Assembly (NCBI RefSeq): GCF_003149245.1
Contig: NZ_QGDL01000006.1
Coordinates: forward strand, 1-64,000
From: Faecalicatena orotica
Lineage (GTDB): Bacteria; Bacillota; Clostridia; Lachnospirales; Lachnospiraceae
Reading direction: 5' to 3'
DNA: 64,000 nt
Part shown: one piece after another, positions 43,576 through 52,698 of the stretch
Layout of the letters: each line of letters starts with the position of its first letter
How positions within the stretch are numbered: position 1 is the first letter of the stretch
Translations under genes and position numbers: made by a program
Notes under the pieces: generated by a model
Databases searched by the model: none
The model's input: only the letters and a program-made list of their open reading frames with translations
Told to the model about the DNA's origin: nothing

Positions 43576-43713
43576 TTACTTCGTCTGATCCATGACTTCC
43601 CGAAGCAGGTCCGTCATGTCTGATAAATCTTCCTGATAAACTGCATCTTCTATGTCTTCCACTTCCAGACTCGGCTTAAACTTCTTAAGTTCCTCTTCAT
43701 AATCAAGCATCAT
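43576..43713 (-). CDS. Small acidic conserved-looking protein, 45 residues
   Basis: A 45-codon frame with AGGAGG before its ATG-ATG start. The product begins MMLDYEEELKKFKPSLEVED and ends LREVMDQTK, is acidic and predicted helical, with no membrane segment. It fills the gap between folC and the TPR gene on the same strand. Codon use and the ribosome site support a real gene. No function is known to me. Confidence 0.65.
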   Translation of the reverse strand: MMLDYEEELKKFKPSLEVEDIEDAVYQEDLSDMTDLLREVMDQTK

Positions 43714-43746
43714 GCGGCCTCCTTTTCTTAATCAGTTCATTTATCG

Positions 43747-45030
43747 TTACTGTTCACCGGAGTTACAGTACCCTTTCATCATTCCTGCCAGATAAAGAGA
43801 ACCCAGACAGTATATTTTCCTGCCATGCTGATGTTCGAGTGCAAAGTCAATTGCCTCTTCCAAAGATTCTCTCACAAAAACAGGCTTATCTGTGTATGTT
43901 TCAAAAATATGCTGCAGCTCCTTAGTATGTGCTGCTCTTTTGTCTTCAATCCGGGTAATGATATAAAAATCCGTATCCACATTCCTGCACAGGCAGGCGA
44001 TCATTTCTTCGTAGTCTTTATCATTTACCGCAGAAAAAAGGATGATATTCGCCTCTTTCTCCGGAAGACTGCGCAAAAAACCTTCCACTGCACTGACATT
44101 ATGCGCCCCGTCCACGTATACATCCTTAAGGACTTCTTCCATGCGCCCTTCCCACTTGAGTTCATGCAGGGCCTCTCTCCAGAGATCAGGACGTCCTTCC
44201 TCTCCAAAGACAAACCTCATGATTTCCAAAGCCAGTACGGCATTGCCCGGCTGGTAAATCCCTATATTATTCAGACTCCATGTGGTATTTCCATAATACG
44301 CATTTACGCAGGAAAATGCAATATGTTTGTCCCTGATTCCGAGAATTTCGTACGCGTCTTTCCCTATTTTTTTACAGGGTGTCCCAAGTTCTGCGGCCCT
44401 CTGTTCGATCACACGGTTGCTCTCTTCCGTGGTATCTGCATAGAAAACAGGCACACCCGGCTTTATGATCCCTGCTTTTTCAAATGCAATAGCTGCAAGG
44501 GTGTCACCGAGGATCGCCGTATGGTCCAGACCGATTGACGTGATAGCCGTAACAAGTGGATGCTGAACTGAATTTGTCGCATCCAGACGTCCGCCAAGGC
44601 CTGTCTCCAGCACGGCATATTCTACACCGGCCGATGCAAACGCCGTCACCGCCATGCCGAACAGAAACTCAAAGAAGGTCGGATGGGGCAGTCCTTCCGC
44701 CTCCATCTCCTTCACTTTTCCCAATACAAATTCAAAGATATCCAGAAAAGCATCATCGCTGATCTGATCTCTGTTTATTACGATTCTTTCATTAATTTTT
44801 ACAAGGTGCGGCGAGGTAAACAGCCCTGCCGTCTTCCCCTGTGCAAGCAGCATGGCATGGAGGTATGCACAGACTGAACCTTTCCCGTTCGTTCCGGCTG
44901 CATGCAGAACTTTGACGCGCTCCTGCGGCTCTCCGAGAAAAGAAAGAAACGCACGGGTATGCTCCGGTTTATTTTTTGTCGTAAACTTCGGTATATTCAG
45001 GATATATTCTGCTGCTTCCGTGTATGTCAC
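43747..45030 (-). CDS. folC: Folylpolyglutamate synthase/dihydrofolate synthase
   Basis: FolC adds glutamate residues to folates. The P-loop is AAGTNGKGSVCAYLHA near residue 45, the omega-loop region is GLFTSPHLVKINERI, and the Mur-ligase pattern EYAVLETGLGGRLDATN is present. Length 427 is usual. The start is GTG, overlapping the preceding gene by 4 bases (GTGA). The last codons and the stop lie in a GTTACTGTTCA-type sequence. Confidence 0.95.
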   Translation of the reverse strand: MTYTEAAEYILNIPKFTTKNKPEHTRAFLSFLGEPQERVKVLHAAGTNGKGSVCAYLHAMLLAQGKTAGLFTSPHLVKINERIVINRDQISDDAFLDIFEFVLGKVKEMEAEGLPHPTFFEFLFGMAVTAFASAGVEYAVLETGLGGRLDATNSVQHPLVTAITSIGLDHTAILGDTLAAIAFEKAGIIKPGVPVFYADTTEESNRVIEQRAAELGTPCKKIGKDAYEILGIRDKHIAFSCVNAYYGNTTWSLNNIGIYQPGNAVLALEIMRFVFGEEGRPDLWREALHELKWEGRMEEVLKDVYVDGAHNVSAVEGFLRSLPEKEANIILFSAVNDKDYEEMIACLCRNVDTDFYIITRIEDKRAAHTKELQHIFETYTDKPVFVRESLEEAIDFALEHQHGRKIYCLGSLYLAGMMKGYCNSGEQ

Positions 45031-47246
45031 TTTTCCTCACCTGCATTCTGCGTCGTAAACGCATTTGTTCCCTGTGCAGGTGCATCCGGATCAGCCGGCA
45101 GTTCCGTCAGCTTCCCTTCCTTATACTCATACTCTGCGGAAGTCCTGAAGATCGTGCTGCTGGAGCCCACCTGGTTCACCTGTATGATATCGCCGTCTGA
45201 CAGGGTGGCGTCCTTCAGGTCAATTCTTGTATTATTGAGGAAACTGCTGCTCTGTTTCTCGCCATTGATATATACTTTACTCTGCTTCGTAAAGTTCTCT
45301 CCATATATACTGTAAGTTCCATCAAGCTGTGACACCAGTTCTGTAATGACCGCATCCTTTACCCCCATCGCCATATGGCCTTCCGTGATCGGCTGCCCGC
45401 TGTCCTTATAGACGTATTGCTTGCCATACAGGATGTCATACTGAAGAAGTTCGAGGTCGGACAGGTAATTCTTCGTCTGCCTTCTCTGTTGGTGATAATT
45501 GAACACCGTACCTGAATGAATATCAAGCCGCTCAAAAACGTCTGCCATTATCTGATATGCCGGGATGTTCCTGTCTTCTTTCTTCAGTCCGATGTTGTCC
45601 CAGATAACATAATTTGTATTATAGAGATATCTGCTCTTCAAGTCCTTCGCTTCCAGTCCCATCGTCGGCAGATGGTCACCGTAAAATACAATGACTGTCG
45701 GCTCTCCTCGTTCTTCGATTGCCTTCACAAGATTGCCGGCAAATTTATCCATCTCGTGGACTTCATTGACATAATATTCCCATGAATTGCGTTTTCCTTC
45801 ATCCTCTACGCCGCTGACAACAATCTCCGGGTTCTCTATCATTTTCTCCGTCGGATAATCGCCGTGTCCCTGGACACTGATCGTAAATACAAAATCCTGC
45901 TGTTCTGTCGTATCCATAGATTCCAGAATATTAGGGATCAGGATATCATCCGTTGCCCAGCCCTTCGGCGTGGTCTGCAGGATATTCATAAACTCCTTGC
46001 TTGTATAATGGTCAAATCCCATATGGTTGAACACCTGTGCACGGCTGTAGAAGTTACCGCCATTGTTATGAAGTGCTTCTGCCCCATATCCCAGACTGCC
46101 AAGAGCCGTCGCCGCACTCTCCAATACTTTCGTCTTTGCATAAGTCTTATACGGATATTCTCCCGGTCCAAAGAAACGCATGCTCATACCGGTCAGTACT
46201 TCAAATTCGGTATTCGCTGTTCCTGCGCCGACTGATGGCACCTTGAAATAGCCGGCCGAATGCTCACTGTACATTTTCCTCAGATTCGGGATCGGGTCCT
46301 CGGAAAACTGAAGCCAGTCTACTTCTGTCGGGTCAAAATAAGATTCCAGCTGCACAAAGATGATATTAGGAAGTTCATCTTCGGACCTGCTAGTCTCACT
46401 TTTGGTGATATCCCCGTTATTACTGATTTTATCCATCGCAGCCTCACTGTATCCGGCCGGTTCTGATATCCCGGTGTTAAAAATACTCGCTGTGAAGCAG
46501 TACGGGAAACCATAGTCTTCATATGCAAATGCGATGTTCCCGAAGTAGTTTGATACCACTCTCTTGTCAATTGCTATATTTGTCAGGACCACGTAGGCCC
46601 CCAGCCAGAACACAACACCGATCAGAGCGATAATACGGTGCATCTTCCCTGTAAACTGACCGCCCCTGCGCCACATGGAGATTACCCACAGTACAACTGC
46701 CACAATACCCACAATCAGAAGGATCAGCTCAAATGTATTGAAATAATTCCCCGTCAGTGCCAGTGCATCCGACAATACTTTCAGGTCCTGGGCATTAAAA
46801 GGCGTAACCCTCTTTAACAGCAGGTATCCGTTACATGTCCCAAGGAACAGCCAGAATACACTTAACAGGATTCTGGCAAACACTCTCCGCCTGACCATAT
46901 ATACAATGGAAAATGTGGCAAATATCAGGAATGCATTAAACAGGAACACTTTTGGAGTCCCAACCATATAATCCCATGCCTCGAACAGAGAATGTCTGGA
47001 TATGATTTCGATGATAAAGTTCAGCACACAGGCAAGCAGATAGTGGAAAACAAGTGAAAATCTGTCCATGAACCTATAGACCGGCTGCATCTTCTTCGCA
47101 AACCTGCTGTTGCGGCGCTGTTCCAGTATCCGCTCGCGCCGCTTTTTTCTCTCCTCCCAGTGTGCTTTTATATCTTCCTTTTTCAAGTTCTTGATCTTGT
47201 GAAAAAATCCTTTAATATCAGGTTTCTTAATTTGAATGTGTTTCAT
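45027..47246 (-). CDS. LTA synthase family phosphoglycerol transferase
   Basis: A sulfatase-fold enzyme that would polymerise glycerol phosphate from phosphatidylglycerol outside the membrane. A basic cytoplasmic N-terminus is followed by five helices between about residues 62 and 225. The external catalytic domain has metal ligand Glu301 (QLESYFDP) and nucleophile Thr343 in GTANTEFEV. FYGDHLPTMG carries metal residues. A C-terminal extra domain of about 120 residues (from roughly 620), containing VYINGEKQSSSFLNN, looks beta-rich. It is followed by folC with a 4-base overlap. Confidence 0.9.
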   Translation of the reverse strand: MKHIQIKKPDIKGFFHKIKNLKKEDIKAHWEERKKRRERILEQRRNSRFAKKMQPVYRFMDRFSLVFHYLLACVLNFIIEIISRHSLFEAWDYMVGTPKVFLFNAFLIFATFSIVYMVRRRVFARILLSVFWLFLGTCNGYLLLKRVTPFNAQDLKVLSDALALTGNYFNTFELILLIVGIVAVVLWVISMWRRGGQFTGKMHRIIALIGVVFWLGAYVVLTNIAIDKRVVSNYFGNIAFAYEDYGFPYCFTASIFNTGISEPAGYSEAAMDKISNNGDITKSETSRSEDELPNIIFVQLESYFDPTEVDWLQFSEDPIPNLRKMYSEHSAGYFKVPSVGAGTANTEFEVLTGMSMRFFGPGEYPYKTYAKTKVLESAATALGSLGYGAEALHNNGGNFYSRAQVFNHMGFDHYTSKEFMNILQTTPKGWATDDILIPNILESMDTTEQQDFVFTISVQGHGDYPTEKMIENPEIVVSGVEDEGKRNSWEYYVNEVHEMDKFAGNLVKAIEERGEPTVIVFYGDHLPTMGLEAKDLKSRYLYNTNYVIWDNIGLKKEDRNIPAYQIMADVFERLDIHSGTVFNYHQQRRQTKNYLSDLELLQYDILYGKQYVYKDSGQPITEGHMAMGVKDAVITELVSQLDGTYSIYGENFTKQSKVYINGEKQSSSFLNNTRIDLKDATLSDGDIIQVNQVGSSSTIFRTSAEYEYKEGKLTELPADPDAPAQGTNAFTTQNAGEEK

Positions 47247-47257
47247 TTAAGACCTCT

Positions 47258-49909
47258 CTATGCTTTCTTTAAGCCAGCCATTCTCTCCTGAACCTGGGCA
47301 AGCATTTGTGTATACTTCTCCAGTTTTTCCTTTTCTTCCTGAACCTTTGCCTCAGGAGCCTTGCTGACAAACTTTTCATTCGCGAGCATTCCTTTTGCCC
47401 TCGCAATTTCTTTGGTCAATTTTTCTTCTTCTTTTTTCAGACGTTCCATCTCCTGCTCGAAATCAACCAGATCTTCCAGTGGAAGATATACTGAAGCATC
47501 CGGAACAACGATGGAAACCGCATCCTCTGCAATCCCCTGCTTTTCCTTACTGATAAATATCTCTGAGGCATTCATCAGAGGCCTTACAGAATCAGTCAGC
47601 GTTTCGAACCCGCTGCATAATTCACTGCTCCCTGTTACAATATAAACCTTCGTTTTACGTCCGTTTTCTACATTCATCTCTGCCCTGATGTTACGGATTC
47701 CACGGATGACTTCCTTCATATGGTCCACAATATTCTCGGCTGATTCAAAACAGAATTCCTCCTGATATACCGGCCAGCTTGAAATCATCAGTGATTCCTC
47801 CTCCGGAACAAGGGCGCTGTAGATTTCTTCCGTTACAAAAGGCATAAATGGATGCAGCATCTTCAGTGCCTGACCCAGAACCGTCTTCAGGGTCCAGAGT
47901 GCACAGTTTGCGGCCTGTGGGTTTTCCTCTTTGTGATAGATACGGAATTTAGCCATCTCAATATACCAGTCGCAAAATTCATCCCATATGAAATCATAGA
48001 CCTTCTGTACTGCTATACCGAGCTCGAATTTATCCATGTTCTCTGTCACATCTTTTGCCAGAGTGTTCACTTTCGATAAAATCCATTTATCAGCTTCTGC
48101 AAGATCAGATAACTCCGGCCGTGTCAGCTGTTCATTTTCAATGTTCATCAGAATAAATCTGGATGCATTCCATACCTTGTTTGCAAAGTTTCTGCTCGCC
48201 TCCACTCTTTCATGGTAGAAACGCATATCATTACCAGGAGCATTCCCTGTAACAAGAGTAAGACGCAGAGCGTCGGACCCGTACTGGTCTATAACCTCCA
48301 GAGGATCGATCCCGTTTCCGAGAGATTTACTCATCTTGCGTCCCTGTGAATCTCTGATAAGGCCGTGAATCAGAACTGTGTGGAATGGAGATTTCCCTGT
48401 ATGCTCATAGCCGGAGAATACCATGCGGATTACCCAGAAGAAGATGATGTCATACCCCGTTACGAGTACGTCTGTCGGGTAAAAATAATCCAGATCTTCT
48501 GTTTTCTCAGGCCATCCCAGTGTGGAGAACGGCCACAGTGCTGAACTAAACCATGTATCCAGTGTATCCTCATCCTGTGTAAAATGGGTACAGCCGCAAT
48601 GCGGGCATTTTCCCGGAACTTCTTTTGCTACAACAAATTCACCGCACTCATCGCAGTAATATGCCGGGATTCTGTGTCCCCACCATATCTGCCTGGATAT
48701 ACACCAGTCTTTGATGTTCTCAAGCCAGTGCAGATAGATCTTATCGAATCTCTCCGGTACGAATTTCAGTTCGCCGGTCTTTAAAGCGTTGATTGCAGGT
48801 TTTGCCAGTTCTTCCATCTTCACGAACCACTGCTGCTTGATGAGCGGCTCGACCGTTGTCTTACAGCGGTCATGTGTTCCTACATTATGAGAATGCGGCT
48901 CAATCTTAACAAGATATCCCTGTTCTTCTAAGTCGGCAACAATTGCCTTTCTCGCCTCATAGCGTTCCATTCCCGCATATCTGCCGCCCTTTTCATTGAT
49001 GGTGGCATCATCATTCATGATGTTGATTTCCGGCAGGTCATGGCGTTTTCCCACCTCGAAGTCATTCGGGTCATGTGCTGGTGTGATCTTTACCGCACCT
49101 GTTCCAAACTCCTTATCTACATAATAATCGGCTACAATAGGAATTTCTCTGTTTACCAGCGGAAGCAGTGCTTTCTTTCCTACAATGTCTTTATAACGTT
49201 CGTCATCCGGGTGAACCGCAATCGCCGTATCCCCCAGCATAGTCTCCGGCCGTGTCGTAGCGATCTCAAGGAAACGGTCTGTTCCTACGATCGGATACTT
49301 GATATGCCAGAAATGTCCGTCCTGCTCCTCATGCTCAACCTCTGCATCTGATAATGACGTCTTACATACCGGACACCAGTTGATAATTCTGGACCCTTTG
49401 TAGATATATCCCTTTTCATATAATTTAATGAATACTTCCTCAACAGCCTTGGAACACCCCTCGTCCATTGTGAAACGCTCTCTGTCCCAGTCACAGGAGA
49501 TCCCCAGTTTCTTCAGCTGGTTCTCAATCGTTCCGGCATATTCTTCCTTCCACTGCCATGTTCTCTCCAGAAATCCTTCACGTCCTAATTCTTTTTTATC
49601 AATGCCTTCTTCTTTCAGCTGGTTCGTAACCTTGACTTCTGTGGAGATTGCAGCATGGTCCGTTCCCGGAATCCACAGTGCATTGTATCCTTCCATTCTT
49701 TTATAACGGATCAGGATATCCTGCAGTGTATTATCCAGCGCATGTCCCATATGCAGCTTGCCTGTAATATTCGGAGGAGGCATTACCGTTGTAAACGGCT
49801 TCCTGCTCCTGTCCACTTCTGCATGAAAATACTTGTTCTCACACCATTTGTCATACAATTTTTCTTCGATTTCTTTTGGATTATAAGTCTTAGCCAATTC
49901 CTTACTCAT
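47258..49909 (-). CDS. valS: Valyl-tRNA synthetase
   Basis: A class I aminoacyl-tRNA synthetase. HMGH of the HIGH motif lies in [14 protein letters not shown] near residue 42, KMSKS lies in [11 protein letters not shown] near residue 520, the editing domain is between, and a C-terminal coiled coil ([20 protein letters not shown]) closes the protein. The start is ATG 49909 with AGGAGG upstream, giving 883 residues; 49933 would include the ribosome site. Expression is controlled by the T-box leader upstream. Confidence 0.97.
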   Translation of the reverse strand: MSKELAKTYNPKEIEEKLYDKWCENKYFHAEVDRSRKPFTTVMPPPNITGKLHMGHALDNTLQDILIRYKRMEGYNALWIPGTDHAAISTEVKVTNQLKEEGIDKKELGREGFLERTWQWKEEYAGTIENQLKKLGISCDWDRERFTMDEGCSKAVEEVFIKLYEKGYIYKGSRIINWCPVCKTSLSDAEVEHEEQDGHFWHIKYPIVGTDRFLEIATTRPETMLGDTAIAVHPDDERYKDIVGKKALLPLVNREIPIVADYYVDKEFGTGAVKITPAHDPNDFEVGKRHDLPEINIMNDDATINEKGGRYAGMERYEARKAIVADLEEQGYLVKIEPHSHNVGTHDRCKTTVEPLIKQQWFVKMEELAKPAINALKTGELKFVPERFDKIYLHWLENIKDWCISRQIWWGHRIPAYYCDECGEFVVAKEVPGKCPHCGCTHFTQDEDTLDTWFSSALWPFSTLGWPEKTEDLDYFYPTDVLVTGYDIIFFWVIRMVFSGYEHTGKSPFHTVLIHGLIRDSQGRKMSKSLGNGIDPLEVIDQYGSDALRLTLVTGNAPGNDMRFYHERVEASRNFANKVWNASRFILMNIENEQLTRPELSDLAEADKWILSKVNTLAKDVTENMDKFELGIAVQKVYDFIWDEFCDWYIEMAKFRIYHKEENPQAANCALWTLKTVLGQALKMLHPFMPFVTEEIYSALVPEEESLMISSWPVYQEEFCFESAENIVDHMKEVIRGIRNIRAEMNVENGRKTKVYIVTGSSELCSGFETLTDSVRPLMNASEIFISKEKQGIAEDAVSIVVPDASVYLPLEDLVDFEQEMERLKKEEEKLTKEIARAKGMLANEKFVSKAPEAKVQEEKEKLEKYTQMLAQVQERMAGLKKA

Positions 49910-50009
49910 AGTGTCCTCCTTGCTCTCCCTCATAAGAATAATAAATTTTCCGTAACTACCCGGGGTCCGGCCAGTTATGTTTTCACTGTTTTTTCACACT
50001 TTTGAACAT

Positions 50010-50300
50010 TTAAAAAGCCCTTTACAAATATGTAAAGGGCGTGTTCTACGCGGTACCACCTTAATTTTCATGCCTCATATGCTTCCTGCCTGTGGCATTT
50101 CTTAACAGTCCTTTAACGCGAACAACTCCGGGACATCCTATTACTCGCTTCAGATATCCGGTTCAGAAGCTACCTTCCATAATCCTTTCTTGAAACCACC
50201 TTACAGCCAATGGATGGTTCTCTCTGGCAAGAGTCATTATGTACTCCTCTTCATCAGCACCTTTATACATATGAATAAATTGTTAACTTTATATTAACTA
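50010..50300 (-). ncRNA. T-box riboswitch leader of valS
   Basis: The T-box AAGGTGGTACCGCG lies at 50062-50049 on the minus strand. Terminator arms GCCCTTTACA/TGTAAAGGGC (50017-50040) are followed by TTTTTAAA. Stem I shows the AGAGAG element and apical loop region. In the specifier loop the GAA-N-codon pattern reads GAAGGTAG, giving GTA (50173-50171), a valine codon. Uncharged tRNA-Val would stabilise the antiterminator and allow valS transcription. Confidence 0.92.
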
Positions 50301-50306
50301 CAGAAT

Positions 50307-50335
50307 ATCATATCTTTGAAGTGGCGATTTGTCAA
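50307..50335 (-). promoter_or_regulatory. Promoter of the valS T-box transcript
   Basis: On the minus strand TTGACA (50335-50330) and TATGAT (50312-50307) are 17 bases apart, immediately upstream of the T-box leader. Confidence 0.85.
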
Positions 50336-50425
50336 GGATGTTTAAAGAAACTTAAGATTTTTCAATAAAACGTGTGCAGTCAGGTGCAAAGCTATCTGTA
50401 CAATTTTCCTGTTTGTATTTTCCCC

Positions 50426-50524
50426 TTATCCTAACCTATTTTCTAAAGTTTCAATCATCCTATTCGTTTCTTGTGTATTTTTTTAAATGATCTTATTTAA
50501 ATTTTCATATTTATCAAGAATATC
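50426..50524 (-). pseudogene. Severed 3' tail of the P-loop kinase gene
   Basis: Downstream of the MITE the minus strand continues in frame with the truncated gene: DILDKYENLNKII, a TAA at 50485-50483, then KNTQETNRMIETLENRLG and TAA at 50428-50426. Joined to the upstream part by removing 162 bases it forms a continuous C-terminus. The internal TAA could be a later mutation or the original end. Confidence 0.6.
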
Positions 50525-50688
50525 TAGAGCGTATTTGATAAATCATGTATACGGCTGATCGACTCAATTCGCGAGATATTTGAGCCAAATTTTTGAGGCG
50601 TAGTGGTTCTACGTTGATAAAATTTGGCTCAAATAGGTCGTGAAGTGGGGCGGTCAGACGTGTACAATGAATTATCAAACACGCTCTA
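50525..50688. mobile_element. Foldback MITE, 164 bases
   Basis: Terminal inverted repeats of about 35 bases begin TAGAGCGTATTTGATAA at the left and TAGAGCGTGTTTGATAA (reverse complement) at the right. The middle forms an ATTTGAGCCAAATTT inverted repeat around CGTAG/CTACG, so nearly the whole element folds on itself. It has no coding capacity. Flanks are consistent with TA (or CTAG) duplication. It interrupts the gene at 50675-51112. Confidence 0.85.
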
Positions 50689-51112
50689 GCATTAATGGTC
50701 TTGTATCCTTGGGGAACCTCCAAATATATTTCAAAAAATCCCACTCCATCTTTTCATAGCATCCGTCCGCCACATCTGGTCTTAATCTGCCCCGAAATTT
50801 CATCCAGCGTTTCAGCACTCTCCAAATACATATGTATCTATTATAATCCAAAAAAATCACAGTATCTGCTTTCGTCAGTCTAAGTTCAAAACTTGAAGCA
50901 TAATTACCATCAACAATCCACCGCGCTTTTCTTAAAAGTTTTATCTGTTCATTTCTAAATGCATCCTCAGAAATACTTATCCAATCAGCCTGCCAATATA
51001 TTCTGTCCAAATGAATAACTTCTATGCCGCTAATCTCACTAAGACGATTACTAAGCGTTGTCTTCCCGCTTCCGCACGAACCTACAATTACAATCTTTTC
51101 ACCTAATTTCAT
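50675..51112 (-). CDS. FlaR-like P-loop kinase/ATPase, C-terminus replaced by MITE sequence
   Basis: An adenylate-kinase-like P-loop protein of the group often called DNA topology modulation protein FlaR. Walker A is VGSCGSGKTT (10-19), followed by EVIHLDRIYWQADW, RWIVDGNYASSFELRL, DTVIFLDYNRYICIWRVLKR and RPDVADGCYEKMEWDFLKYIW, all in family order. The last codons LERV and the stop come from the MITE end, so about 30 residues of the original tail are lost. Whether the shortened protein works is unclear. The gene is AT-rich like the MFS gene upstream. Confidence 0.8.
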   Translation of the reverse strand: MKLGEKIVIVGSCGSGKTTLSNRLSEISGIEVIHLDRIYWQADWISISEDAFRNEQIKLLRKARWIVDGNYASSFELRLTKADTVIFLDYNRYICIWRVLKRWMKFRGRLRPDVADGCYEKMEWDFLKYIWRFPKDTRPLMLERV

Positions 51113-51153
51113 TTTTAAAGCCTTTCTTTAATATCGGTGACAGCCTTCTGGTC

Positions 51154-52362
51154 TCATGCCATTTTTTTGATATTGGGAACTAATATCACTGTTGATATAA
51201 TGACAAGTGTAATTCCACTACATATCCACGTCATCTCTATCGTGAAAATTGTTGCTAATTTTCCCATTAAAATCATGGAGACATAATTAAATAAACTTGC
51301 AACTAATGAATTAAACGATAAAATAGTAGCACGATTGGTACTCTCAATTCCTACATTTAAAACGGTTTCTTTAAGTGGATAAATTAAACCCAATAGAAAT
51401 TCAAACAATAGTATACCTAGAAACAATAACCAAAATTTTTTTAAAAATGCTAATCCTATAATGCACAAGCCACAGGCAACAGAAACTGCAGAAAGTGTAA
51501 GAAATGATTTACGCAGCCATTTTTCCAATACAATATTTCCCACTAACATAGCTGCCCGCATAAAAACCCATGCCATACCTATTAAAGTATAGTTGACATA
51601 TTCAAAATTGTACAAAACCGGCGACCAAAAAACAAATACTGGCGAAAATGCAAATGTCAAAACACTATTGAATAAAATAATGTTTCTGATACTTTTGTCC
51701 TTAATGCAATAATGAAAACTATCACTAACAATTTTTTTCATTCCATTAACATTATCCAAAATGCTATATTTCTGTTCTCTTTCAAAGCTCCCTTGTAACT
51801 TAGGCATAATAAAAACACTAAGGCCGACAAATATTAAAGATGCTATTAATGCAAACAGGAAAATTCCCTTCAAACAAAAATCTGCAATAATACCACCCAT
51901 AAATCCAGCCACGATCATTATAATAGAAATGTATTTATTCTTTTTTATAAAAATATGTTCACTTTCTTTTTGAGACGTATTTTCTATAACCCAGGCATCT
52001 AATGTTCCTGATTCAAATGCACAGGCTATGCCTAGACAAATTTGAGCCACAACGAACAACGTAATTGTATTACAAAACAGAAAAATTATATTCGTGATAC
52101 ATAATAATATCCCCGTAAGAATTGATGTTTTTACATAGCCTAAATAATCAGCCAAAGCTCCAGTTGGTATTTCCATAAAGAACGCTGTAATAAGAGAAAC
52201 AGCAACAACGGTATTCGTTTCCATTGTATCAAGATGATTACTGTATAAGAATAGTATAAAGGTTGCTCCAGTAATTCCAGCATAAAATTCAAACAGGCAA
52301 TTCAAATACAAATAAATTTTTTTAACTCTATCTATTTTTTTTGCTTCTGTTCTTTCTATCAT
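51154..52362 (-). CDS. MFS transporter
   Basis: A 402-residue protein of 12 predicted helices, with the family loop GALADYLGYVKTSILTGILL between helices 2 and 3 and FEFYAGITGATFILFLYSNHLD at the N-terminus. It is a drug- or metabolite-efflux type major facilitator; the substrate is unknown. Base composition is clearly more AT-rich than neighbours (many AAA, TTA, ATA codons), which suggests acquisition from another source together with the P-loop gene downstream. No promoter is firmly identified. Confidence 0.88.
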   Translation of the reverse strand: MIERTEAKKIDRVKKIYLYLNCLFEFYAGITGATFILFLYSNHLDTMETNTVVAVSLITAFFMEIPTGALADYLGYVKTSILTGILLCITNIIFLFCNTITLFVVAQICLGIACAFESGTLDAWVIENTSQKESEHIFIKKNKYISIIMIVAGFMGGIIADFCLKGIFLFALIASLIFVGLSVFIMPKLQGSFEREQKYSILDNVNGMKKIVSDSFHYCIKDKSIRNIILFNSVLTFAFSPVFVFWSPVLYNFEYVNYTLIGMAWVFMRAAMLVGNIVLEKWLRKSFLTLSAVSVACGLCIIGLAFLKKFWLLFLGILLFEFLLGLIYPLKETVLNVGIESTNRATILSFNSLVASLFNYVSMILMGKLATIFTIEMTWICSGITLVIISTVILVPNIKKMA

Positions 52363-52450
52363 ATGAATACCTTTCTTATCGTCAAAAAGCTAATATCAAA
52401 TGTTATATTTTTTATACTAACATATTATTTACTGCTTTTAAATATTATTT

Positions 52451-52603
52451 AACGTAAAGTGTTACTGTTCACAGACAAGCCTGTAAACAGTAACGCGCCT
52501 GCTCATTTAAAGTCGCCTACGGCGAGGAGCAGGCTTATTGGCTACTTTACGTTCTTCCTCCCAGCCTATCAGCGTAGTGATAGACTGGGGAGTGAGCAGC
52601 AAC
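52451..52603. repeat. Three-hairpin repeat element, copy B, inside a 10-base inverted repeat
   Basis: Hairpin 1 (52461-52494) has arms GTTACTGTTCACAG and CCTGTAAACAGTAAC. Hairpin 2 (about 52497-52532) has GCCTGCT/AGCAGGC around AAGTCGCCTACGGCGAG. TTATTGGC follows as in copy A, then hairpin 3 (52559-52590) with CTATCA/TGATAG. In addition, AACGTAAAGT (52451-52460) and ACTTTACGTT (52544-52553) form a perfect inverted repeat around the first two hairpins. Nothing else is seen in 52363-52698. Confidence 0.75.
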
Positions 52604-52698
52604 CGTAAAATGCTTTTAGTAAAATTTTTTATCTAAGTATCTGGTGAAAACTGCTATTTTTCCCAATCTAATTATGCTAAAATGAAAGGAAAGAACAT

